Position numbers and translations under genes: made by a program. Below are positions 1-8,278 of a stretch of DNA of 46,865 nucleotides, in pieces. Location of the stretch: assembly GCA_945903445.1 (NCBI GenBank), contig CAMDNZ010000023.1, forward strand, positions 1 to 46,865, read 5' to 3'. The DNA is from Bordetella parapertussis. Its GTDB lineage: Bacteria > Pseudomonadota > Gammaproteobacteria > Burkholderiales > Burkholderiaceae_B. The notes under the pieces were generated by a model. It saw only the letters and a program-made list of their open reading frames with translations. It did not search any database and was not told the DNA's origin. Position 1 is the first letter of the stretch; each line of letters begins with the position of its first letter.

Positions 1-278
1 GAATCGACCGTAAAGCTGCCGCGAGCAAACCGGCGCCCGTCGTGGGCAACACGACAATGAGCGAGCAGGAGCGGCAAGCGCTCGACGCCGCTGGCAAGGG
101 CTATGACCCGGCAGCGGGCGCTTTACCCGAAACGGGCGAACCGCCAGCACCAGAACAATCGACACCGGCCACGCGCTGGGTGGAGAAAAAGGGCGACGCC
201 GATAAGGTGAAAAGTGCCGAAAACGAGGGCCTGGTTGCAAAAGACGCCACCGTGCCGCCCCTGGACGGCCAGCGCTAG
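1..278 (+). CDS. C-terminal part of an unrecognised protein
   Basis: The frame is open from the first bases of the window to a TAG at 276-278, so this is the 3' end of a gene that starts outside the window; about 91 residues are visible. They are rich in Ala, Pro, Glu and Lys, with no hydrophobic stretch and no motif I recognise, and look like a disordered tail. It converges on glnS, whose stop codon lies one base away. I assign no function. Confidence 0.5.
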   Translation, partial: IDRKAAASKPAPVVGNTTMSEQERQALDAAGKGYDPAAGALPETGEPPAPEQSTPATRWVEKKGDADKVKSAENEGLVAKDATVPPLDGQR

Positions 279-279
279 A

Positions 280-2046
280 TCAGCCCGCCGCCCACGAATC
301 GCGCAGGGTGACGGCGCGATTGATGACGGGTGCGTCGGGCGTCGAGGTTTTCGTGTCTACGGCGAAGTAGCCCAGACGTTCGAACTGCCAGCGATTGCCC
401 ACCGATAGATCCGTGCCCGGTTCGATCCAGGCTTGAACCGTTCGCTTCGAATCGGGATTCAGATGGGCGATGAAGTCCCGGTCGCCGCCATCGGGACGTG
501 CATCGGCAAACAAGCGGTCATACAGATGAACCGTCGCGGCCAAGGCGTCGGCTGCACTGATCCAGGTGATATTGCCCTTCACCTTGACACTGTCGGCACC
601 TGGTGTGCCGCTCTTGGTATCGGGCAGATACTCGGCCTGAACTTCGATCACATTGCCGGCGGCGTCTTTGGTGCAGCCGGTGCAAAGCACCACATAACCG
701 TACTTCAGGCGAACTTGATTGCCCGGGAACAGCCGGAAGTATTTCTTGGGGGGGGCTTCGCGGAAATCGTCGCGCTCGATCCACAGTTCGCGGGCGAACG
801 GGAACTGACGCTGACCGGCTTGTGGATCGTGCGGATTGATCGGCGCATGGCACAGTTCCCGGCCATCGGCCGGGAAGTTGGTGATGACCAGTTTGACGGG
901 ATCTAGCACGGCAACCACGCGGGGCGCGATCGGGTCCAGGTCGTCGCGCAGGGCTTGTTCGAGCAGGCTGTAATCGATACGCGAGTCCGACTTCGACACG
1001 CCCGTGCGATCGCACATCAGGCGGATGGCCTCGGGCGTGTAGCCCCGCCGGCGCAGACCTGCCAGCGTAGGCATACGGGGATCGTCCCAGCCATCGACAT
1101 GCCCTTCGCGCACCAGTTGCAGCAGCTTACGCTTGCTGGTGACGATGTAGCTGAGATTCAGGCGGGAGAATTCGTACTGACGCGGCAGCGGTTCGGCCAA
1201 CAGGCCCAGCTCGGCCAAGCGTGCCAGCACCCAGTCGTAATACGGGCGCTGATCCTCGAATTCCAGCGTACAAATGCTATGAGTGATGCCTTCGAGCGCG
1301 TCTTCGATCGGATGGGCGAAGCTGTACATAGGATAAATGCACCACTTATCGCCCGTGCGATGGTGGTGAGCGTGACGCACCCGATATAGCACGGGGTCGC
1401 GCAAGTTGATGTTGGGCGAGCCCATGTCGATCTTCGCGCGCAACACCAGACTGCCGTCCGGGTGCTGGCCGGCCCGCATCTCGCGCAACCGGGCGAGCGA
1501 CTCGGCCGCGCTGCGGTCCCGCCAGGGCGAATGGCGGCCACCTTCGGTCAGCGTTCCACGGTTTTCGCGAATCTGTTCGGCGCTTTGCTCGTCGACATAA
1601 GCGTGACCGGCTTGCACCAGCGCTTCGGCGAAGCGATACATATCGTCGAAGTAGTCGCTGGCAAAATACAGGTTGACCCCGCCCGCACCCTTCCACGAGA
1701 AGCCCAGCCACTGAACGGCCTCGACGATGGCATCGACGTACTCCTGCTCTTCTTTCTCGGGATTGGTGTCATCGAAGCGCAGATGGCATACGCCGTCGTA
1801 GTCCTGCGCCAAGCCGAAGTTCACGCAAATCGACTTGGCGTGACCGATGTGCAAATAGCCGTTGGGTTCGGGCGGAAAGCGCGTGCGGATGCGTGCCGGG
1901 TCGGGTCCACCCGTCTGCTGGACTGCGGCCGGACCGGGCTGGCCCGCCCAACGTTTATGCTGGAATCGGCCAGCACGCAAATCGGCTTCGATGAGGTGGC
2001 GCAGGAAGTTGGAAGGTGCCGCAGGCGTAGGAAGGGGGGTGGTCAT
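280..2046 (-). CDS. glnS: glutaminyl-tRNA synthetase
   Basis: Cytoplasmic class I aminoacyl-tRNA synthetase that charges tRNA-Gln with glutamine. The HIGH motif is at residues 66-69, within PPEPNGYLHIGHAKS, and the KMSKS-type loop reads VTSKRK at residues 302-307. The order is Rossmann catalytic domain then C-terminal anticodon-binding beta-barrels; 588 aa is slightly longer than the E. coli enzyme, with the extra residues at the N-terminus. I chose the ATG at 2046 (MTTPLPTPAAPSNF). An upstream in-frame ATG at 2100 would add 18 unusual residues and leave only 45 bp to the divergent neighbour. No clear Shine-Dalgarno decides it. Confidence 0.96.
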   Translation of the reverse strand: MTTPLPTPAAPSNFLRHLIEADLRAGRFQHKRWAGQPGPAAVQQTGGPDPARIRTRFPPEPNGYLHIGHAKSICVNFGLAQDYDGVCHLRFDDTNPEKEEQEYVDAIVEAVQWLGFSWKGAGGVNLYFASDYFDDMYRFAEALVQAGHAYVDEQSAEQIRENRGTLTEGGRHSPWRDRSAAESLARLREMRAGQHPDGSLVLRAKIDMGSPNINLRDPVLYRVRHAHHHRTGDKWCIYPMYSFAHPIEDALEGITHSICTLEFEDQRPYYDWVLARLAELGLLAEPLPRQYEFSRLNLSYIVTSKRKLLQLVREGHVDGWDDPRMPTLAGLRRRGYTPEAIRLMCDRTGVSKSDSRIDYSLLEQALRDDLDPIAPRVVAVLDPVKLVITNFPADGRELCHAPINPHDPQAGQRQFPFARELWIERDDFREAPPKKYFRLFPGNQVRLKYGYVVLCTGCTKDAAGNVIEVQAEYLPDTKSGTPGADSVKVKGNITWISAADALAATVHLYDRLFADARPDGGDRDFIAHLNPDSKRTVQAWIEPGTDLSVGNRWQFERLGYFAVDTKTSTPDAPVINRAVTLRDSWAAG

Positions 2047-2145
2047 GCTTGAAGAGGTCGGATCACGGCCGTAAAAGAGGCATTTTGCCACGTCTGGCAC
2101 AGTACCGTCGCAAATGCACGAAGTCGCTCTACACTACGGGCCATT

Positions 2146-3486
2146 ATGGATATTTCGCTCCTCGCCTGGACGCGCGCTCAGTTCCTTCTGAGTCTTGCGT
2201 TTTTCTTCTTTTTCCTGGCCCTGACATTGGGCCTGGCGTGGCTGCTGTTGCTATTCAAATGGCGCGCCAGGCGTTCGGGCCATAGCGGTTGGCTGGCGGC
2301 CTACCGATTCTGGGTTCGCATCTTCGCACTGTCATTCGTGCTGACGCTGGCAGGATCTGCCGCGATGCTGTTCCAACTGGGTGGCCTGTGGGCTGGCTTG
2401 ATGGATCGCATCGGCAACATCGCCGGGCCGCTGCTTGGGTACGCCGTGCTGACCCTGTTCGTCTTCAAGTCGTGCTTCCTGGGTGTGATGCTGTTCGGTC
2501 AGCGCCGCGTGTCCGAGCGGGTGCATACCCTGTCGGTCGGCATGGTGGCGGTGGGTTTGACCGCCGCTGTGTTTTGGTTGGCGGTGCTGCTCGCGTGGCT
2601 GGATACGCCGCTAGGCGCCCGGTTGTTCGAAGGGCGCTATCAGGTTTTCGACTGGCAAGCCGTGTTGTCGAATCCGTCGCTGGGCTGGCGCATGGGCGCC
2701 CTGCTCGCGGGTGCTGCGCTGGCTGCGGCCTGTTTGACGATGGGTGTCACGGGGGTGCTGGCACTGCGCCGCAAACTGGAAGAGGGCGAACGTCTGGCGT
2801 TTCACGCCGCAGTGATGACGGCACTCGTTGCCGGTGCCATCCAGGTGCCGCTCGCGATCGGCGGATTGGACGTGATGCGGCAGTATCAACCAGCCAAAGC
2901 CGCTGCCCTGATGGGATATTGGCACACGGGCCAGCCCGCCGATCTGGTGCTGCTGGCTTGGCCCGATGCGCGCACCGAGTCTAATCTGGGTGCGATTAGC
3001 ATCCCTGGGGCGGGCGCGAATTGGTTGGGAGCCGATGCACAAGGTCAATTACAGGGATTGGACAGCTTCTCCGGTATGGGCCCCCCGGTGGCCGTTGCCT
3101 TCTGGTTGTGGCGAATCGAGATTCTGTCCTGGCTGGTGATCATGATGGTTAGCTGTTGGGCGGCAATGGCGGGTCGCAAGCATCGGTTTGATGCCGGTAA
3201 TCTGCCCCGACCGTTGTTGCGATTGTTGGCAGGCGGACTGAGCCTTGGCGCATTGGTGGCCGTCATGCGTGCGTGGGGCGACGTACTGGGTCGTGCGCCT
3301 TACGTCGTTCAGAACGCCGTGACACAAACCGAAGTCTTGGGCCCCATGCGCCCTGAGAGCGTGCTGGTGGGCACGGTGGGCTACGGCGCGCTGTACCTGC
3401 TGCTGACCTTGTCGTTTTTCAGTATGTTGTTTCACGCGGTGCGGTACGGTGTCGTACCGGTGCGGCGAGTCGGGAGGCATCCATGA
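2146..3486 (+). CDS. cytochrome bd subunit I-like protein lacking heme ligands
   Basis: A membrane protein of 446 aa with about nine hydrophobic segments that aligns by eye with CydA of cytochrome bd quinol oxidase along its length. Shared marks are RAQFLLSLAF and ALTLGLA in helix I, NP at 176-177, the Q-loop Lys (K251), WRIE at 322-325 and GRAPY at 382-386 (GRQPW in E. coli). The ligands are gone: E. coli H19, H186, M393 and E445 fall on F20, A185, E325 and V380, and the proton-path acids E99 and E107 fall on A100 and K108. It overlaps the next gene by ATGA, so the two are probably made together. A quinol oxidase function is doubtful; it may bind quinone or act in another way. Fold assignment is fairly sure; role unknown. 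Confidence 0.8.
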   Translation: MDISLLAWTRAQFLLSLAFFFFFLALTLGLAWLLLLFKWRARRSGHSGWLAAYRFWVRIFALSFVLTLAGSAAMLFQLGGLWAGLMDRIGNIAGPLLGYAVLTLFVFKSCFLGVMLFGQRRVSERVHTLSVGMVAVGLTAAVFWLAVLLAWLDTPLGARLFEGRYQVFDWQAVLSNPSLGWRMGALLAGAALAAACLTMGVTGVLALRRKLEEGERLAFHAAVMTALVAGAIQVPLAIGGLDVMRQYQPAKAAALMGYWHTGQPADLVLLAWPDARTESNLGAISIPGAGANWLGADAQGQLQGLDSFSGMGPPVAVAFWLWRIEILSWLVIMMVSCWAAMAGRKHRFDAGNLPRPLLRLLAGGLSLGALVAVMRAWGDVLGRAPYVVQNAVTQTEVLGPMRPESVLVGTVGYGALYLLLTLSFFSMLFHAVRYGVVPVRRVGRHP

Positions 3487-4526
3487 TCGATACCTTGGCC
3501 GCATCCATGGGCCTGGCGGCCAGCGAGCCGTCGTTCTGGATGCCTTTGGCGTTCATGCTGCTGCTGTTTCTGGTGATCGCGGCTGGCACCTTGTTGGACG
3601 GCTTCGATATCGGCGTGGGCATTCTGGTCGGCATCGCACCCGAAACCGAACGTGGCCGCATGATGAGCCTGCTCAGCCCCTGGCGCGATGCCAACGAGTT
3701 TTGGCTGCTACTGGGCTTGGGCCTGTTTGCCGCGGCATTTCCCTTCGCCTGGGGCGTTGTTCTGGGCAAGTTATACGGACCGCTCACCTTGATGGTGCTG
3801 GGTGCCATGTTGCGCTCAGTGGCGTTTGAGTTTCGTATTCGGTCGGTCGCCGCCAACAAGCCCCGCTGGGTATGGGCGTTCTGTCTCGGATCGCTGATGA
3901 CCGCCATGGGTCAAGGCATGGCGCTGGGGCGAATCGCCACCGGTTATCAGACGGTGGCGGGCTACGGCTGGTTCGCCGTGTTCGTCGGACTGTGCGCGGT
4001 GGCCACCTACATGCTGCTGGGTGCGACCTGGCTGGTCATGCGGGTTCGTGGCGATCTGCAAGGCCGAGCGGCGCTTTGGGCGCGTCACGCAGTGCGGTGG
4101 ACCGCTGCGGGCATGATCGCTATTGCGGTTACCTTGGGTTTGGCCAACGCCGGCATTTTCTATAAATGGAGCAATTTGGCGCACTTGAGTGTAGCGGTCT
4201 CGTTCTGGCTGGGCTTATTGGCGTGTTTCGTGACGGCCGAGATGGTGCTGGCGCGGCTTCCGGGTCGCTCGGCCACGCTAAGTGCGGTGCCTTTTACCTT
4301 GTGCGCGTTGCTGGCCGTGATGTTGCTGGGGGCCTTGGGTTTCAGCCTGTTTCCCTACGTGATTCTGGACGATCTGACCCTGTGGGATGCCGCTGCCGCC
4401 GACGATTCTTTGCGATTGTTATTGGTGGGGGTTGGCGTGGCTTTGCCGGTAGCGCTGGTTTTCAATCTGCTGGCTTATCGCAGTGTGTTCGGCTTGGCAC
4501 CCCACGACCCCAAACCCCTGAACTGA
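3483..4526 (+). CDS. cytochrome bd subunit II-like protein (CydB family)
   Basis: An integral membrane protein of 347 aa with about eight or nine helices. The N-terminal family signature is clear: LLDGFDIGVG near residue 37, then SPWRDANEFWLLLGLGLFAAAFP, which matches the DGNQVWL-type segment of CydB. In cytochrome bd this subunit carries no heme ligands of its own and supports subunit I in the inner membrane. The start codon overlaps the stop of the subunit I-like gene (ATGA), implying translational coupling. No CydX-like short hydrophobic peptide follows. The pair seems intact as coding sequence, so this is not simple decay, although its partner lacks the heme ligands. Confidence 0.85.
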   Translation: MIDTLAASMGLAASEPSFWMPLAFMLLLFLVIAAGTLLDGFDIGVGILVGIAPETERGRMMSLLSPWRDANEFWLLLGLGLFAAAFPFAWGVVLGKLYGPLTLMVLGAMLRSVAFEFRIRSVAANKPRWVWAFCLGSLMTAMGQGMALGRIATGYQTVAGYGWFAVFVGLCAVATYMLLGATWLVMRVRGDLQGRAALWARHAVRWTAAGMIAIAVTLGLANAGIFYKWSNLAHLSVAVSFWLGLLACFVTAEMVLARLPGRSATLSAVPFTLCALLAVMLLGALGFSLFPYVILDDLTLWDAAAADDSLRLLLVGVGVALPVALVFNLLAYRSVFGLAPHDPKPLN

Positions 4527-4642
4527 TGCCAGGAGGGTGGCTTGTGGGGCGATCATGCCGATCATTCCGCCGGCATGTCGTCATCAATTGCAGTTGCAGT
4601 CGTACTCGGGCGCTCTCGTCGGTTCGCCCGGGGTGCTGTTGA

Positions 4643-6058
4643 TCACCCGAAGCGATCGTCTTGCGACAGCGGGATTCGCACCGTCACTGCCAACCCACCT
4701 TCGGCGGCAGCGCCCAGCTCCAGGGTACCGCCGTGGGCCCGGGCAATCGCCTCGCACAAGGCCAAACCCAAGCCCACGTTGCCACTACGAGTGCGCGCAT
4801 GATCCAGTCGGGCAAAAGGGCGCAGCGCCTCACTGCGCCGCTCGGGTTCGATGCCTGGTCCATGATCGCTGACGCGCAGACAAGCGTGCTCGTCTTCTTT
4901 CCACAGGGCTACTTCGACCGGCGGTGCGCCGTGGTGCAGTGCGTTTCCCACCAGATTGTCCAATAGTCGCGCCAGCGCCACGGCATCGCCTTGAATCGTG
5001 ACGGGAGATTCGGTGTGTGCTTGCAGGCCGATGGCGGTGCCCGCCCCTTGCCAGGCGGCTACGCGCTCGGTGAGCCATGTGTTCAGGGGCAGTGCCTCGA
5101 ACCGGTAGGCACCTGGGTCGGTGCCGCGCACGAAGCCGATGAACTGATCGACGATGCGCTGCATATCTTGCACGTCGTTGAGCAGCCCGGTCTTGATGCG
5201 TGGGTCATCGGTCATTTCGATGCGTAGCCACATACGCGACAGGGGGCCTTTCAAATCGTGCGGCAAACCGGCCAGCAAAGTGCGTCGAACCGACTCCGCC
5301 TCGGCCAGGGCGTCCAGCATGGCATTGAAGCGCTCGCCCAGGGCCCGAGTCTCGCGCGGGCCGGCAGGCGCGACTCGCCTGGGCTGGCCTGCGGCCAGTT
5401 GATCGGCTGCCGCCGCCAGTTGCGTCAACGGCCGGGCGACATTCCATGAAAACCCGGCGGCCAGAAACAGCAGCACGCCCAAGCCCGCCAGCCATACGGC
5501 AATGATCGGCATGAAGAATGGCGGATCCAGGCGCTCGACGGGGATCACCAGCCACTCGCGCAGGAACGGCGTGTCTTCAGCGCCTGGGTTGGGTGCCAGC
5601 GAGATGAACACTTCGGGGCGTGGCCCGCGTGACAGCGCCACCCGTGTACCGTCGTTTAACTGTTGATTCATGCGCTGAACCAATACACGCAGATCCTGGC
5701 GAAAATTATCGTCGGGCGGCGGTGGCGGGGGGCGGCGGCGCTCCGGTTCGCCCCGCCGCCAGGGGCGCTGTAACTGGGCTTCGGCCGGCAGTACCCGGGA
5801 CCACAGCCGCCATTGATTTTGCGAAGCGTTGCGTACGAAGTCGGCGCGCTGCTCGGCAGGGACTTGCGAGACTGCGGCCCGCAGCGTGCGGACGGTGGTG
5901 ACGATGTAATCGAGCGCAACGTCTTCCATGAAGCGGCTCTGATAATAAGAGGCCGTTGCCACGGTGGCCCCATGCGCCAGCAGGACGGTCGCCAGCACCA
6001 GCAAAATCAGGCGGGCGCGTAGCGATTTAGGCAGCAGGCGCCGCAACCAGCGGATCAT
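4643..6058 (-). CDS. EnvZ-like sensor histidine kinase
   Basis: Inner-membrane sensor kinase of 471 aa. Order: short cytoplasmic N-terminus, TM1 at about residues 15-37, a periplasmic domain of about 140 residues containing a run of six prolines (residues 110-115), TM2 at about 185-205, HAMP, then a dimerisation domain with GLPHDLKGPLSRM (His 267) and an ATPase domain with N-, G1- (DHGPG) and G2- (VGLGLAL) boxes. The H-box resembles EnvZ (GVSHDLRTPLTR). The ATG at 6058 overlaps the stop of the response regulator gene (ATGA), which fixes the start. Signal unknown. Divergent regulation of the neighbouring outer-membrane gene would fit an EnvZ/OmpR type but is inference. Confidence 0.92.
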   Translation of the reverse strand: MIRWLRRLLPKSLRARLILLVLATVLLAHGATVATASYYQSRFMEDVALDYIVTTVRTLRAAVSQVPAEQRADFVRNASQNQWRLWSRVLPAEAQLQRPWRRGEPERRRPPPPPPDDNFRQDLRVLVQRMNQQLNDGTRVALSRGPRPEVFISLAPNPGAEDTPFLREWLVIPVERLDPPFFMPIIAVWLAGLGVLLFLAAGFSWNVARPLTQLAAAADQLAAGQPRRVAPAGPRETRALGERFNAMLDALAEAESVRRTLLAGLPHDLKGPLSRMWLRIEMTDDPRIKTGLLNDVQDMQRIVDQFIGFVRGTDPGAYRFEALPLNTWLTERVAAWQGAGTAIGLQAHTESPVTIQGDAVALARLLDNLVGNALHHGAPPVEVALWKEDEHACLRVSDHGPGIEPERRSEALRPFARLDHARTRSGNVGLGLALCEAIARAHGGTLELGAAAEGGLAVTVRIPLSQDDRFG

Positions 6059-6762
6059 GGCGAAAACCGGTAACCGATGCCCCATACGGTTTGGATCCAT
6101 CGCGGTTGCTTGGGATCGACTTCGATGGCGCGTCGCAGACGCAATACGGCGATGTCGATGGCCCGGTCGTTGCGTTCGCCCGAGTCGTCGTCGCGTGCAA
6201 GCACCAGCAATCGCTCACGTGACAGAGGTTTGCCCGGATTACGCACGAGCGCTTCGAGCAGATTGATTTCGCCACCGGTCAGTTTGACCACCGCCCCGTC
6301 GCGGAGCAATTGCCGTTGTGCCGGATCGAACACGAACGGCCCGAAATGAACGGGGGTGTCGCGCGTCAGCGCCGATGGGCCGCGTTTGCGCCGTAGCACC
6401 GCCTCGATGCGGGCCAACAGCTCACGCGGGTCGAAGGGCTTGCCGAGATAGTCGTCGGCCCCGGCTTCCAAGCCGATGATGCGATCCACCGCCTCGTCGC
6501 GTGCGGTCAGTAGAACGACAGGGATGTCTTCGCCACGCTCGCGCAGACGGCGACAAGCGTCGGCGCCGTCGCCCGACGGCAGCATGCGATCGAGCACCAG
6601 CAAGTCCGGGCTGTAGCGCATGATGCGTTCGGGCAGATCGTTGGCATCGGCGGCAAGCAGTGTGTCGTAGCCATGACGGTTGAGATAGTCGGCCAATAGC
6701 TGCCGAAGATCGGGATCGTCGTCGACGACCAGCACTTTGGTGTGAGGGGCTTCCATGGCCAT
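6055..6762 (-). CDS. OmpR-family response regulator
   Basis: DNA-binding partner of the kinase gene downstream. The receiver domain is at residues 8-125, with acidic pocket VVDDD (13-16) and phospho-acceptor D58 in LLVLDRMLPSGDG; LLTARDEAVDRIIGLEAGADDY closely follows E. coli OmpR. A winged-helix domain follows (about 140-235, ending WGIGYRFSP). It reads first in the operon. The start is MAMEAPHTK, with MEAPHTK two codons on as an alternative. It is transcribed away from the outer-membrane protein gene at 6905, which sits behind a 142-bp divergent promoter region. Confidence 0.93.
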   Translation of the reverse strand: MAMEAPHTKVLVVDDDPDLRQLLADYLNRHGYDTLLAADANDLPERIMRYSPDLLVLDRMLPSGDGADACRRLRERGEDIPVVLLTARDEAVDRIIGLEAGADDYLGKPFDPRELLARIEAVLRRKRGPSALTRDTPVHFGPFVFDPAQRQLLRDGAVVKLTGGEINLLEALVRNPGKPLSRERLLVLARDDDSGERNDRAIDIAVLRLRRAIEVDPKQPRWIQTVWGIGYRFSP

Positions 6763-6904
6763 ATCATCTCTGCTTGTGCAGGTCTGGGCAAGGCCGGCGA
6801 AATCGTTTGAAATCGCCTCACGCTTGAAACATCCCGTGGCAGGGTGTTGTGCTTCTGTCTCAACAAGACTTTTTGTGCCCGGCTTAAGGCTTTACACTTT
6901 TCCC

Positions 6905-8209
6905 ATGAATGCTGTTTTACCGTCGCTGCTGGCTGTGCTGGGTCTGTTCGCAGGCGCGGTGACCGCAGGCCACGCTGCTGCGCCGATCGAGGCGGGCGGC
7001 GACGTCGTCATGCCCGATGCGTCGGCATACTGGCCGACCCGGTCCACCGTGCAGGCCGGTGGCTTGAATCGTCTGGCGCCGGTCGAAGCGATGCCCGTTC
7101 AGCCGATCGCACCCGTGGCCATGAAGGTCGAGTCGCCGCTGGCCACCGAGTGCGCGGCAGCACTGGACGACGAGGGCAACATCAGCACCGTCCAATGGGA
7201 CATGTCCGACCCGTGGATGCGCCTGTTGGCCGAAACATGCGAGCAATGGGCGATCGATCGGGCTCAAGCCGTGCCGACGCCCGATCCGGTCTACGCTTTC
7301 GGCTTGCAGTGGTCCGACCGGTTCACGCCGTCTCGCCTCGGGTTGACGCCTTATCGGCCCGTGCGCAAGCAGGCCACGTTGGCTGCCCTGCCTTCAACGG
7401 GGGGCACCCGCTACAACGCGCGCAACATCGTCGTGCAGCAGTCCGACGGCTTGTCGCTCTCGCTGGGCAGTTCGCTCACCCGCGCGCCGGCCTGGAGCGA
7501 CGCGGCCCGTTTGAGCGGCGTACAGCTGTCCAATTGGGGGCAAAGCCAGGGCGGGGTGCTGACGCCCGGTTCGTGGGGGTATTCGACTTCGTTCGGCGTG
7601 CTGGATTACACCGACACTGCTGCCACGTCCGGCAACCTGCACGCGGGTGGGGCTGCGGGCAGCACCAGCTTGCGTTATGGCGTCCTGCCGGGCTGGACCC
7701 TCGAAACCTATGCCGAAAGCGGCCCCGCATTGAGCACGATGGGCGTGGGATCTGCCACCCAGGTCGGCCCACTGGGCACGCTGAGGGTGGGCGCCACGGA
7801 AAGCGAATACGAGTCGCGCACCGCCACGCGTACCCGCCTGGGCTATAGCGTGGCCATCGCCGAAGCCGTCAAGGTGGGCTATACCAACGAGCAGATCGGC
7901 GCGGGTTACAACGACCTGTCGGATTTTCGTAGCGGGGCCGCAGCCACCGATCAGGTACGCAATACGTTTTCGGCAGGCGTACCACTGGGGCGGTTGGGCA
8001 CCTTGACGGGCACCTATGCCGGTTTGCGCGGTCAAACGGGGATGGTCGAACGCCGAGTCGGCCTGGCGCACGATATGGCCTTGTCGCGTTCGGTAGGCTT
8101 GGGGCTGGCCGCCGATCGCGACACCATCTCTGGCGATTATGCGATGCGAATGAATCTGCGCATGCCGGTCGATACCTTCCTGGGCCACCTGCGGCTGCCA
8201 TCGTTTTAG
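6905..8209 (+). CDS. exported beta-rich outer-membrane protein, usher-like
   Basis: A protein of 434 aa starting MNAVLPSLLAVLGLFAGAV, a Sec signal peptide with a likely cut after HAAA. The next 150 residues are a Pro/Ala-rich exported region containing two Cys. From about residue 190 the sequence alternates polar and hydrophobic residues in the way of outer-membrane strands (LSLSLGSSLTRAP, NTFSAGVPLGRLGTLTGTYAG), somewhat like the barrel of fimbrial ushers, but no plug or chaperone genes are near. The frame is open up to 6755; I took the ATG at 6905 because only it starts with a signal peptide. It may be controlled by the divergent OmpR-like regulator. Exact function unknown. Confidence 0.7.
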   Translation: MNAVLPSLLAVLGLFAGAVTAGHAAAPIEAGGDVVMPDASAYWPTRSTVQAGGLNRLAPVEAMPVQPIAPVAMKVESPLATECAAALDDEGNISTVQWDMSDPWMRLLAETCEQWAIDRAQAVPTPDPVYAFGLQWSDRFTPSRLGLTPYRPVRKQATLAALPSTGGTRYNARNIVVQQSDGLSLSLGSSLTRAPAWSDAARLSGVQLSNWGQSQGGVLTPGSWGYSTSFGVLDYTDTAATSGNLHAGGAAGSTSLRYGVLPGWTLETYAESGPALSTMGVGSATQVGPLGTLRVGATESEYESRTATRTRLGYSVAIAEAVKVGYTNEQIGAGYNDLSDFRSGAAATDQVRNTFSAGVPLGRLGTLTGTYAGLRGQTGMVERRVGLAHDMALSRSVGLGLAADRDTISGDYAMRMNLRMPVDTFLGHLRLPSF

Positions 8210-8278
8210 CGCACCTGTCGGGCGGGCGACGATCTGTGGCTTAAAATCCGCGGATGACCTTGCCCCACTCCTTGCGCC

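Noticed and set aside
4526..4642. Possible CydX-type small subunit after the cydB-like gene
   Set aside because: The short frames there (MPGGWLVGRSCRSF, MWGDHADHSAG) have no transmembrane helix and no resemblance to CydX.
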